NCBI RefSeq assembly: GCF_001877785.1
Contig: NZ_MINN01000106.1
Location: 248,001 to 312,000, forward strand
Length of the DNA stretch: 64,000 nucleotides
DNA from: Rossellomorea aquimaris
GTDB taxonomy: Bacteria > Bacillota > Bacilli > Bacillales > Bacillaceae_B
Reading direction: 5' to 3'
Positions 35,049 through 43,046 of this stretch are shown in pieces. Position 1 is the stretch's first letter. Every line of letters begins with the position of its first letter. A program made the translations under genes and the position numbers. The notes beneath the pieces were generated by a model. The model saw only the letters and a list, made by a program, of their open reading frames with translations. It searched no databases and was not told where the DNA came from.

Positions 35049-35343
35049 TGTACCAGGTACGGGGGGGGGGGTGTTTGTACCAGGTACAATGATGCAGTGA
35101 TGTACCAAGTACAGATTGATAATTTTGTACCTGGTACAATCTAGAGGAAATGTACCAGGTACAGGGGATGAGATTTGTACCTGGTACATTTTTTTGCAGG
35201 TGGTTGTGCCAGGCACAATCGAGTCGGTTTGTGCCAGGCACAGCTGCCTGGGTTTGTTCCAGGCACCAAAACCCCAATTCGAGCCAGGCTCATAAGGCCG
35301 GAATCGAGCCAGGCTCAGGTCACCCCGATTTGAGCCAGGCACC
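35049..35343. repeat. 25-bp periodic array of covarying palindromes
   Basis: Twelve units start at 35049, 35076, 35101, 35126, 35151, 35176, 35205, 35230, 35255, 35280, 35305 and 35331; nearly all intervals are 25. Cores in order: TGTACCAGGTACA-type six times, TGTGCCAGGCACA twice, TGTTCCAGGCACC, CGAGCCAGGCTCA twice, TGAGCCAGGCACC. The arms change on both sides together, keeping the palindrome. Spacers of about 12 bases are unrelated, and one contains a run of ten or more G. From 35344 to about 35470 the pattern decays into C-rich sequence with GGCACC and GTACCTGTCCCC remnants; 35470-35545 shows only the start region of the next gene. Confidence 0.9.
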
Positions 35344-35545
35344 TCAACCGCAGCCCCGGTATCCCGCCAACAGGCACCAATCGGACCAAGGTACCTGTCC
35401 CCCTGACTCAGCCAAACCCTGTCCCCAACCGGCACCGCAGCCCCGCCCAAGTCCTGTCTAATTCTTCTGGCCCTTCTTTTTAAACCCTCGTCTATTTGGT
35501 GACCCTGCCTAATATAAATAGGTAAGGAGGGGATTAGGAGTGTTT

Positions 35546-35722
35546 ATGGAACTTATTGTGATTCTTATTATTTCATTCGTGGTGATCAGTCTGTGGATGA
35601 TTAATGTGAAGCTGGGCCGCATTGCCAATCATTTTGATAATGGTGACGACCATTCCCTTTCGGATGAGGAAATAGAGAAGGAGCTTGAGGAAGAGTGGGA
35701 AAAGTGGGATCAGCAAAAATGA
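35546..35722 (+). CDS. Small single-span membrane protein
   Basis: 58 residues: an N-terminal membrane helix ELIVILIISFVVISLWMI and an acidic cytosolic tail (SLSDEEIEKELEEEWEKWDQQ). ATG at 35546 is 7 bases after AGGAG; the GTG at 35540 overlaps that site. Function unknown; the layout (one helix plus a charged coil) suggests a small regulator or scaffold. Confidence 0.75.
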   Translation: MELIVILIISFVVISLWMINVKLGRIANHFDNGDDHSLSDEEIEKELEEEWEKWDQQK

Positions 35723-35724
35723 TT

Positions 35725-35764
35725 GAAGCGAAGCGTTTCTCTTGAAGGGGCGCTTCTTTTTTTG
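35725..35764 (+). terminator. Terminator of the small membrane protein gene
   Basis: GAAGCG ... CGCTTC stem with an internally paired loop, followed by TTTTTTT. Confidence 0.75.
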
Positions 35765-35852
35765 CGGGAAAAATTAGAGGATGAGGAATAAGCACAACAT
35801 GGGAATCTGTATCGTAGGCTGATAGGAGAGGATAACGGCGAGGTGAAACTCA

Positions 35853-36344
35853 GTGAATAAGATGGTGAGGTGGATCATCGGAGGTGCCGCGTTTTTCCTG
35901 GCATGTCTGGTGCTCTATTTAAAATTGAATCCTCCGCTTGCGAGTGATGGCTATGGGTGGAGCAGTGAACAGCCCGGACTCGTGACGGTGGAGCTGCAGA
36001 ACGAAGGCTTTCACGGGGTTAAGTTGAAAAAGGTATTGGTCAATGAAGGCGGCCGTCCTTGCAAAGTGGATTTGGGTGTGAGCCGTTCCAGTGCGCTGAT
36101 TGGCATTTTTGCAATAAAAGAAGAAATTGAGGGAATCAGTTTTCACCCTATAGATGAGTATGAGATCGAACCGAAGTTGAGCCGTGAAGAGGTCATCGAG
36201 CTGGAAGAACTGGATAACAGAAGTACGATTCGTCATTACGGTGTGGCGGTCGATCATTGCAAAAAAGTCGACTCCGTTACGGTGAAGTATATGTATTTCG
36301 GTTTTCCTTATAAAAAAGAAATCAAGATTGAAAGAATGAAGTAG
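35853..36344 (+). CDS. Membrane-anchored protein of unknown function
   Basis: 163 residues: one N-terminal membrane span IIGGAAFFLACLVLYLKL, then an exported beta-rich domain (GLVTVELQNEGFHGVKLKKVLVNEGG, TVKYMYFGFPYKKEIKIER). Two cysteines (GRPCKV and DHCKKV) could pair outside the cell. GTG start after GAGGTGA. I do not recognise the family. No clear partner is adjacent; an acetyltransferase gene follows after 70 bases. Confidence 0.75.
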   Translation: MNKMVRWIIGGAAFFLACLVLYLKLNPPLASDGYGWSSEQPGLVTVELQNEGFHGVKLKKVLVNEGGRPCKVDLGVSRSSALIGIFAIKEEIEGISFHPIDEYEIEPKLSREEVIELEELDNRSTIRHYGVAVDHCKKVDSVTVKYMYFGFPYKKEIKIERMK

Positions 36345-36414
36345 GTGCACCTCATAAACTGGTATAATAAGAGAAAAATATTTTCCGGGTCCGCCCTGAA
36401 AGCGAGGTGACTCC

Positions 36415-36978
36415 GTGGATAACAGGAGTTTAAGTGTAGAAACGGCCAGGCTGATTGTCAGGCCGTTCATGAAGAGTGACTATCATAATTGGCTGCATGA
36501 AAATATGAACAAGCTGCCTTCGCAGCATAAATATGACATCGGTTTGCAGGATATGAGCGAGTGTACGGAATTCTGGTTCCACAATATGATTGATCAGCAG
36601 AATGTCATGATGAATAGCGATGAGGTGTATATATTCGGAGTCTTTCTTAAGCAAACGGGTGCTTATATAGGGAGCGTTGATTTCTCGACGCTGATGAGGC
36701 TGAATTTTCATTGGGGCCGGGTCGGATATACGCTGAATAATACACATTGGCGGCGCGGATACGGGAAAGAAGCCGTCCGGGGTGCGCTGAAGATCGCCTT
36801 TGAAAAACTAAATTATCACCGGGTGGAAGCTCATATCAATCTTGATAATACGCCTTCGATCAAGCTTGCAGAAGGAATCGGTATGAAGTATGAGTGCACG
36901 CGGAAAGGCTTTATTAATGAAAATGGGAAGTGGACGGATAATCATGTGTTTTATATGAATGCAGAGGATTATTACTAA
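36415..36978 (+). CDS. GNAT-family acetyltransferase (RimJ/RimL type)
   Basis: 187 residues. It opens with the RimJ/RimL-like VETARLIVRPFMKSDYHNWL, carries GSVDFSTLMRLNFHWGRVGYTLNNTHWRRGYGKEAVRGAL with the acetyl-CoA loop RRGYGKEA (near residue 115), and ends KLAEGIGMKYECTRKGF. Such enzymes acetylate ribosomal or other protein N-termini or small amines; substrate unknown. GTG start behind GCGAGGTG. Confidence 0.88.
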   Translation: MDNRSLSVETARLIVRPFMKSDYHNWLHENMNKLPSQHKYDIGLQDMSECTEFWFHNMIDQQNVMMNSDEVYIFGVFLKQTGAYIGSVDFSTLMRLNFHWGRVGYTLNNTHWRRGYGKEAVRGALKIAFEKLNYHRVEAHINLDNTPSIKLAEGIGMKYECTRKGFINENGKWTDNHVFYMNAEDYY

Positions 36979-36990
36979 ATCCATTGTGAA

Positions 36991-37030
36991 AAAGAAACGC
37001 CGGGATCCTTAGATTCCGGCGTTTCTTTTT
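36991..37030. terminator. Bidirectional terminator
   Basis: AAAGAAACGCCGG / CCGGCGTTTCTTT with a 12-base loop, then TTT. The stop codon of the convergent DinB-like gene lies inside this hairpin. Confidence 0.88.
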
Positions 37031-37494
37031 GAAAGGGCCCGGTCAACTTCCCGTTTATGGTGAAGGTCGTGTTCAGCCAGCCCTTCGAGATATTCGATCA
37101 AGGTTATTTCTTTATTACCTGGTTTGAGTGTCTGTTCCCAGGACTCAGGAGGAATCCCTTCAAGACTTTCAATCAATTGCTCTCTGGAAAGGATAAATCG
37201 TTCAATTACAACTGATTGTTCGCTTGTGCGTGCCTTTGAAGCAGATTCATCATTTAACATCTGTGGATAGGGCGCATGCGGCAGCGGTTCTTTCGTTCCA
37301 AGGAAAGGAAGGCGCTTATTCACCACAAACTCATCCCATGGCTCAAAATGACCGACTATTTCGGCGATGCTCCACTTGCCTTCTTCAACTGGACGGTGCC
37401 ATTCTTCCTTAGGAAGAGAGTTCAGCGAATGTGCCCATCGGATGAATTCTTGATGATGAAAAAGAATGTTTTCTCTTGGATCCTTCACACCCAT
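37009..37494 (-). CDS. DinB-like four-helix protein
   Basis: 161 residues of the DinB/YfiT-like superfamily: ENILFHHQEFIRWAHSLNSLPKEEWHRPVEEGKWSIAEIVGHF and the C-terminal EYLEGLAEHDLHHKREVDRAL. Histidines in VGHFEPWDE and in EHDLHHKRE are placed to bind a metal as in the family. The start at 37494 (MGVKDPREN, after GAAAGAAG) is supported because the promoter at 37520-37548 lies inside the longer frame. Members are thiol-dependent transferases; the substrate here is unknown. Confidence 0.85.
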   Translation of the reverse strand: MGVKDPRENILFHHQEFIRWAHSLNSLPKEEWHRPVEEGKWSIAEIVGHFEPWDEFVVNKRLPFLGTKEPLPHAPYPQMLNDESASKARTSEQSVVIERFILSREQLIESLEGIPPESWEQTLKPGNKEITLIEYLEGLAEHDLHHKREVDRALSKRNAGI

Positions 37495-37519
37495 CACTTC
37501 TTTCAAATAGTATGTATTC

Positions 37520-37548
37520 AATATTTTATCATAGTTGTAGATTGTCAA
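37520..37548 (-). promoter_or_regulatory. Promoter of the DinB-like gene
   Basis: Minus strand TTGACA (37543-37548), 17 bases, AATATT (37520-37525). It rules out the start at 37548. Confidence 0.6.
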
Positions 37549-37556
37549 TGGTATAT

Positions 37557-37593
37557 AAAAGCCCGCCCCTGGTCATACCTTCGAGGGACGGGC
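37557..37593 (-). terminator. Terminator of the pyruvate oxidase-caa3 oxidase operon
   Basis: Minus strand GCCCGTCCCT / AGGGGCGGGC with a 13-base loop followed by TTTTATAT. Confidence 0.82.
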
Positions 37594-37600
37594 AAGATTT

Positions 37601-39193
37601 TTATGCCTTCTGCAAAACATGATCCTCAACCGGTTTCATCGGATGCAGCCGGCCGTCTTTATCGCGGAAGACGATGTGCTCGCGATTGAGTTTTACAGGT
37701 GTATCGACGCCTGCCGCTGCTGCAAGATTGTACAGTCCTTCGCGAAGGGAAAGCATATAGTTGCAGACACGGAATGCTTTTTCTTCGACGATCAGGGCCT
37801 TTTGAAGTTTGTCGTCGGTCGTTGCGACGCCGACCGGGCAGTTGTTGGTGTGGCATACCTGTGCCTGGATGCAGCCGACGGAGAACATCAGGCCCCTCGC
37901 AATGTTGACGAAATCGGCACCGAGGGCGAGAGCGAATGCGATTTTATCAGGGGTCAGAAGTTTTCCGGAAGCGAATATCTTCAACTTGTCGCGGACGCCG
38001 AATTTAAGGAGCGTATCATGGACATAAGGCAGGGCCGATTTGATCGGCACACCCGTTGAAGCCGCCAACTCCTGATAGGAAGCCCCGGTTCCGCCTTCTC
38101 CGCCGTCCACCGTGATGAAATCCGGGTGTTTTCCGGAAGAAGCCATATAGGAAGCGAGTTTTTCAAAATCATCCGTGTTCCCTATAACGATTTTGATCCC
38201 GACCGGCTTTCCGCCTATCTCGCGCATTTTCTCGATGAAATCAAGCATTTCTTCATTGTTCCCGAATTCCTTGAAGCGGTTGGGACTGTCGATCGATTTA
38301 TACGGTTCCACGTTGCGGATGTTGGCGATCTCCGGTGTCACCTTGGCCCCGTCGACATGGCCGCCGCGTGTTTTGGCTCCCTGTGCGAGCTTCAGTTCGA
38401 ATGCCTTCACTTCATCCAGATCGCTCTTTTTCTTGAATTCTTCCCATGAGAACTCTCCGTCCTTGGTGCGGACACCGAACAGGCCCGGTCCGATTTGGCA
38501 GATGATATCGACACCGCCTTTTAAGTGATGCTTCGATAACCCGCCTTCACCGGTGTTCATCCATGTCCCTTTGGCAAGGGCGAGACCGGTCGACAGGGCG
38601 GTGATGGCTTTTTCCCCGAGCGATCCGTAGCTCATGGCCGACTGTCCGACGAGGCTCCTGACTTTGAAAGGGTGCCTGCACGTGTCTTTCCCTATGACCG
38701 GGGAATCTTCTTCCCGGAGGAGGAAGGGGGAGACCTCTTTTTCCTCGCGGTGTTCTTTGCGCCTGAACAGGTTGTCCTTGTCGATTTTATACATCATCGA
38801 CGTGATTTTTTGGCTGTTGTCGACGCGCAGTTCATCACGCTGTACGGGAAATAATGTATTCCGGATATAATAGCCTTCCTTTTCAAAATCGCGTTCAGAA
38901 CCGAAACCGAGCATGCGGGATTTGTACTTTCCTGACAGCACGGTCTGCTGGTATTCATTCCGGGAAAACGGCTTCCCTTCATTGTCATTCGAGAAGAGAT
39001 ACTGCCGCATTTCCGGACCGATTTTCTCTAAAATATACCTCATCTTTCCGAGGATCGGAAAATTACGAAGGACGGCATGTTCTTCCTGCTTTTCATCTTT
39101 GAACATAAGATACAGGATCATCACGGCCGGAACCAGGATGACCAGTCCAATAAGTGTTAGTAAAATGCCTAATACGATTGAGATTCCATCCAT
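37601..39193 (-). CDS. yerD: FMN-binding glutamate-synthase-like protein (YerD type)
   Basis: 530 residues: an N-terminal membrane span (ISIVLGILLTLIGLVILVPAVMILYLMF) and a GltB central/FMN-like domain. Seen are SYGSLGEKAITALSTGLALA, GEGGLSKHH, IGPGLFGVRTKDGEF, GAKTRGGHVDG, the FMN phosphate site TVDGGEGGTGAS, and the Fe-S-type cysteines GCIQAQVCHTNNCPVGVATT. It lacks the glutaminase domain, so it is not a full glutamate synthase. Start at 39193 after AGGAGG. Last gene of the operon with the caa3 oxidase, 11 bases after the preceding gene. The membrane anchor fits a role near the respiratory chain. Reaction unknown. Confidence 0.88.
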   Translation of the reverse strand: MDGISIVLGILLTLIGLVILVPAVMILYLMFKDEKQEEHAVLRNFPILGKMRYILEKIGPEMRQYLFSNDNEGKPFSRNEYQQTVLSGKYKSRMLGFGSERDFEKEGYYIRNTLFPVQRDELRVDNSQKITSMMYKIDKDNLFRRKEHREEKEVSPFLLREEDSPVIGKDTCRHPFKVRSLVGQSAMSYGSLGEKAITALSTGLALAKGTWMNTGEGGLSKHHLKGGVDIICQIGPGLFGVRTKDGEFSWEEFKKKSDLDEVKAFELKLAQGAKTRGGHVDGAKVTPEIANIRNVEPYKSIDSPNRFKEFGNNEEMLDFIEKMREIGGKPVGIKIVIGNTDDFEKLASYMASSGKHPDFITVDGGEGGTGASYQELAASTGVPIKSALPYVHDTLLKFGVRDKLKIFASGKLLTPDKIAFALALGADFVNIARGLMFSVGCIQAQVCHTNNCPVGVATTDDKLQKALIVEEKAFRVCNYMLSLREGLYNLAAAAGVDTPVKLNREHIVFRDKDGRLHPMKPVEDHVLQKA

Positions 39194-39204
39194 TTGATTT
39201 CCTC

Positions 39205-39471
39205 CTATTCTAATAAAACCAGATATAAAACCGCAAGTCCCCCGACGAGGAGGCCGCTTGATAACGAGAGCCATTTCCATTTGTTCAGCGGGGGCCCCGC
39301 CTTCATCAGTGCTGACAGCTGAACCGCGATGGAGACGGCGGCAAGAGCGAGAATCGAGACCAGGGCAGCTGCCGGTGATAACTGCTTCCTCCCGAATTCG
39401 ATCAGAAGATACCCTGCGACGGCAGTGCCGATGACGATCACGTATAGCAAGACGAGCGTCGATTTTTTCAT
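39205..39471 (-). CDS. Small three-span membrane protein of the oxidase operon
   Basis: 88 residues, three predicted helices (VLLYVIVIGTAVAGYLLIEF, ALVSILALAAVSIAVQLSAL, WLSLSSGLLVGGLAVLYLVL). It begins 4 bases after the subunit III stop and sits where a subunit IV (CtaF) gene normally lies, but it does not show the CtaF sequence pattern. Inference: small accessory subunit or assembly factor of the oxidase. Confidence 0.7.
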   Translation of the reverse strand: MKKSTLVLLYVIVIGTAVAGYLLIEFGRKQLSPAAALVSILALAAVSIAVQLSALMKAGPPLNKWKWLSLSSGLLVGGLAVLYLVLLE

Positions 39472-39475
39472 GGTG

Positions 39476-40060
39476 CTACCCCACCTTCCCGTATAAATAA
39501 ACGAGTGTGAAAATCAGGACCCATACAAGGTCGACAAAATGCCAGTAAAGGGAAAACACGGCAAGCTTAGACTGCACTTGTCTGCCAGGACCCTTCATCT
39601 TCAGGTGTATGAGCAGGAGGGCCATCCAGATGCATCCTGCCGCAACATGTGCTCCGTGGGTCACGACCAGCAGATAAAATGCGGATAAGAAAGAGCTGTT
39701 CTGCATTTCGTAACCTTTTTCGTAGTAATGAAGAAGTTCCTTTCCTTCCATGAATAAAAATATCCCGGCCAAGACCAATGTCAGCGAAAGGTATACGGAG
39801 GTCTTACTGGCTTGTCTTCCTTCCGCCGCATGGCTTGCGATGTAAATCGTGAAGCTGCTCGAAAGCAGGAGGACGGTCGAGACCATCACTCCATTCAATT
39901 CGAACATCTCCTTCGGGGAAGGACCTCCGTCGGTATGGGAACGCAGCGTCAGGTAGACACCGAATAAAGAAGCGAAGATAACGACCTCCGCGGCGATGAA
40001 AAACCACATTCCCATTTTCTTGTCTTCTTTCTGTTCGAGAAGAAAGGACTCTGTGTTCAT
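39476..40060 (-). CDS. ctaE: Cytochrome c oxidase subunit III
   Basis: 194 residues with five membrane spans, the short subunit III lacking the first two helices. Conserved: GMWFFIAAEVVIFASLFGVYL near residue 17 (with the glutamate of the family), SAFYLLVVTHGAHVAAGCIWM near 127, and SLYWHFVDLVWVLIFTLVYL at the end. It overlaps subunit I by 4 bases (ATGA) and has GGAGG 7 bases upstream. Confidence 0.94.
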   Translation of the reverse strand: MNTESFLLEQKEDKKMGMWFFIAAEVVIFASLFGVYLTLRSHTDGGPSPKEMFELNGVMVSTVLLLSSSFTIYIASHAAEGRQASKTSVYLSLTLVLAGIFLFMEGKELLHYYEKGYEMQNSSFLSAFYLLVVTHGAHVAAGCIWMALLLIHLKMKGPGRQVQSKLAVFSLYWHFVDLVWVLIFTLVYLYGKVG

Positions 40061-42003
40061 GATTTTTCCTCCTTTCCTTCAAGCTCGGAGCGGGTGTAAG
40101 CCTGCCAGCTGTCATCCTTGAAGGACCTCAGGATCAGCATAGAGGCTACCCCGATCACACCCGCCCATTGAATAAGGGGCTGATAAAAGATGAAGCCGAA
40201 GGAGGAAACAAAAAGGATGCCAGACAGAAACACAGGCTGTGCCGTGTTCCGGGATACATAAATCGGTCCGTCCTCCCTGATGGTCCGGAGGGTCCCGTCC
40301 CCTTTCTGCTTTTCATACCATAACTGATCGATCGTCGTGACGACCGGGCGATCGATGAAGTTGCCTTCCGGGGGCGGGGACGCGAGCGCCCATTCAAGCG
40401 TACGTCCGTCCCATGGATCCCCGGTCGTGTCTTTTTCGCCGTGCCTCATGCTCCAGTAAATATTGAACAAGAAAATCATGACGGCAGCGGCCATGATGAA
40501 GGCGCCGACCGTACTGATCAGATTCAGGCTGCCGAGCCCGTCCCTTTCAAAATAGGTGAAGACCCTGCGCGGCATCCCGTTCAGTCCCATGAGGTGCATC
40601 GGGAAAAATGTCACGTGGAAGCCGATGGTGAACAGCCAGAAATGCCATTTTCCAAGCACCTCGTTTAAAAGGAAGCCGAACATTTTTGGCCACCAGTAGT
40701 AGACTCCGGCAAAGACCCCCAAGATGGTGCCCCCTACAATCACATAATGAAAGTGACCGACGACAAAATAACTGTCATGGTACTGATAATCCGCCGGCGC
40801 GGATGAAAGCATGACCCCGGTGGCTCCGCCGATCAGGAACGTAGGGATGAAGGCAAGCGAGAAAAGCATGGCCGTCTTGAACCTGATCACGCCTCCGCGG
40901 AGGGTGAACAGCCAGTTGAAAATCTTGATGCCGGTCGGGACGGCGATCGACATCGTCGCCAAGGCGAAAATCGCATTCGAAATCGGCCCGAGCCCGACGG
41001 TGAACATATGGTGGATCCAAACCATGAAGCCGAGGAATCCGATCAGGACGAGCGCGAAGACCATGGCTCCATAGGCGAATAAATTCTTTCTTGAAAAAGT
41101 CGTGATGACATCGGAAAAGATCCCGAAAGCGGGAAGGATCAATATGTAGACCTCGGGATGACCGAATATCCAGAATAAATGCTGCCAGATCAACGGATTC
41201 CCGTCCGTGCCGCTAAGGAAGGCCGTGCCGTACACGCGGTCCATCATCAGGAGCAGCAAAGCAACGGTCAATGCCGGGAAGGCAAACAAAATCAATATCG
41301 ATGTAACGAATGAGGACCATGTGAAAAGCGGCATCCTCATGAATGTCATCCCTTTTGCACGTTTCCGGATGATGGTGACGAGAAAGTTGATGGCCGAGAG
41401 CATAGTACCGACCCCCGCGATCTGTATCCCGAGCGTATAATAGTCAAGGCCGGGGCCGGGACTGAACGCATCGAGACTGAGAGGGGAGTACGCCGTCCAG
41501 CCGGTTGACGGTGAACCGCCAAGCACAAAGCTCACATTCACCAGCGCCCCGCCCGCCAGGAACAGCCAAAAGCTGAGCAGATTCATATAAGGGAAGGCGA
41601 GGTCCCTTGAGCCGATCTGGAGCGGGACGGCCACATTCATTAATCCGATCAAGAGCGGCATCGCCACGAAAAAGATCATGGTCGTCCCGTGCGTCGTCAT
41701 CATCTGATTGTATTTTTCACCTTGAAAGACCCAGAACTGATTCTCGGGGAGGGCCAGCTGCAGCCGGATGATCAGCGCATCGAGACCGGCCCTCAGGAAA
41801 AATGCCGCGCCGGCGGCAAGATACATGATCCCGACCTTCGTGTGGTGGGTGGAGGTCATCCAGTCCCATGCGTATGTCCACTTCTTATACCGGGTCAGGA
41901 AAAATACGGCCAGTATTCCCATCAGCAGAATCGAAAGGTCCGCTGCGATGATATCCGACGGGAATACAAAGTCCCTGCCGAAAATCGTATATTTGATGTC
42001 CAT
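40057..42003 (-). CDS. ctaD: Cytochrome c oxidase subunit I
   Basis: 648 residues, catalytic haem-copper subunit. Haem a ligand in MMTTHGTTMIFF, Cu-B/tyrosine crosslink and proton path in WIFGHPEVYILILPAFG (the Glu of the D-channel and the Tyr two residues on), the Cu-B histidine pair in WIHHMFTVGL, and haem ligands in VVGHFHYVIVGGT. About 14 spans, the C-terminal extra helices being typical of caa3 enzymes of Bacillus. GGGGG precedes the ATG. It reduces O2 to water and pumps protons. Partner subunits II and III flank it. Confidence 0.96.
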   Translation of the reverse strand: MDIKYTIFGRDFVFPSDIIAADLSILLMGILAVFFLTRYKKWTYAWDWMTSTHHTKVGIMYLAAGAAFFLRAGLDALIIRLQLALPENQFWVFQGEKYNQMMTTHGTTMIFFVAMPLLIGLMNVAVPLQIGSRDLAFPYMNLLSFWLFLAGGALVNVSFVLGGSPSTGWTAYSPLSLDAFSPGPGLDYYTLGIQIAGVGTMLSAINFLVTIIRKRAKGMTFMRMPLFTWSSFVTSILILFAFPALTVALLLLMMDRVYGTAFLSGTDGNPLIWQHLFWIFGHPEVYILILPAFGIFSDVITTFSRKNLFAYGAMVFALVLIGFLGFMVWIHHMFTVGLGPISNAIFALATMSIAVPTGIKIFNWLFTLRGGVIRFKTAMLFSLAFIPTFLIGGATGVMLSSAPADYQYHDSYFVVGHFHYVIVGGTILGVFAGVYYWWPKMFGFLLNEVLGKWHFWLFTIGFHVTFFPMHLMGLNGMPRRVFTYFERDGLGSLNLISTVGAFIMAAAVMIFLFNIYWSMRHGEKDTTGDPWDGRTLEWALASPPPEGNFIDRPVVTTIDQLWYEKQKGDGTLRTIREDGPIYVSRNTAQPVFLSGILFVSSFGFIFYQPLIQWAGVIGVASMLILRSFKDDSWQAYTRSELEGKEEKS

Positions 42004-42030
42004 TGGAGTACCCCCTTTTCACCCTGCAGG

Positions 42031-43035
42031 TTATTTTAAGTTTGATAGATAGTCGGCGAGTGCTTCCAGTTCCTCATCCGACAGATCCCTGAATCCGGGC
42101 ATTTTCACTCCCGGCTTCAAGGATTTTGGATCCTTTATCCACTTTTTCATATTCTCATTGCTGTTGGGAATGACACTCGCGATATAGTCCTTCCTGCCGA
42201 TGCCGGCAAGGTTCGGACCGTCGCGTTTCTCCGTGTATCCGTCGGCGTGGCAGCTTAGACAGTTGGATGTGAACAGTTTCTTTCCTTTTTCATATGAATC
42301 GGATGCATCCGCCTCAGGTGCGGAATCCTCCTGTTTATCACTTATCCATTCATCATATTTTTCCTTGCTGACGGCATGGACTTTGAATCTCATCAAGGAG
42401 TGGGAGGCTCCGCAGAGTTCCGCGCATTTTCCTTCATATACCCCGGTTTCAGACGCGTGAAGGGTCAGCCGGTTAGGGTTTGTGCCCCCGGGATTTAAGT
42501 CCTTTTTTCCACCGAGCTGCGGTACCCAGAAGGAATGGATGACATCATCTGATTTCAACTTGAATACGACCGGCGTGTCCACCGGTATCCAGACCTCATT
42601 CGACAGGGTGATCCCCGCATCGCCGTAGTTGATTTCCCACCAGTACTGATGTCCTGTCACGGTGATTTCCATCTTTCCGTCTTCTTTTTCCTGGGAATCT
42701 GACAGTGAAAAAGTTCCCTGGACGGTGGGGACTGCCAGGATCAAGAGAAGAATGATGGGGAAAACGGTCCAGGCGATTTCATATTTTCTGTTCCCTTTCA
42801 CGTATGCAGGGGTCACATCCCTGCGATCAGGGGTTTCCCTGTATTTCCATGTAAAGATGACAAACATTGAAAAAACGGTGATGAAGACAAGGAGCATGAT
42901 TCCGATGGACAGCTGGAACAAGTTTTCCTGCAGTTTGGCTACAGGTCCTTTCGGATCAAGGACCTGAAGGGAACTGCACCCTGAGAGCATCAGGACTGTG
43001 AAAAATAGGACTGGTGAAGACAACACTCGTTTCAT
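42031..43035 (-). CDS. ctaC: Cytochrome c oxidase subunit II with fused cytochrome c (caa3 type)
   Basis: 334 residues. A lipoprotein signal ends LMLSGC; two membrane spans follow (QLSIGIMLLVFITVFSMFVIF and IAWTVFPIILLLILAVPTV). The Cu-A domain contains GHQYWWEINY, VIHSFWVPQLGGKKD and the copper site CAELCGASHSLM. The C-terminal cytochrome c domain has the haem attachment site CLSCH and a distal methionine in GVKMPGF. A fused cytochrome c defines caa3 enzymes, so no separate cytochrome c is needed. Starts 11 bases after the pyruvate oxidase gene. Confidence 0.96.
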   Translation of the reverse strand: MKRVLSSPVLFFTVLMLSGCSSLQVLDPKGPVAKLQENLFQLSIGIMLLVFITVFSMFVIFTWKYRETPDRRDVTPAYVKGNRKYEIAWTVFPIILLLILAVPTVQGTFSLSDSQEKEDGKMEITVTGHQYWWEINYGDAGITLSNEVWIPVDTPVVFKLKSDDVIHSFWVPQLGGKKDLNPGGTNPNRLTLHASETGVYEGKCAELCGASHSLMRFKVHAVSKEKYDEWISDKQEDSAPEADASDSYEKGKKLFTSNCLSCHADGYTEKRDGPNLAGIGRKDYIASVIPNSNENMKKWIKDPKSLKPGVKMPGFRDLSDEELEALADYLSNLK

Positions 43036-43046
43036 GCGTATCCCCC

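Noticed and set aside
35049..35343. CRISPR array
   Set aside because: Repeats are only 12-13 bases, are perfect palindromes that change along the array, spacers are about 12 bases, and no cas genes are present.
34906..35461. Long frames through the TGTACCAGGTACA array
   Set aside because: The unit is 25 bases, so the frame shifts at every repeat. The apparent proteins are low-complexity products of the repeat.
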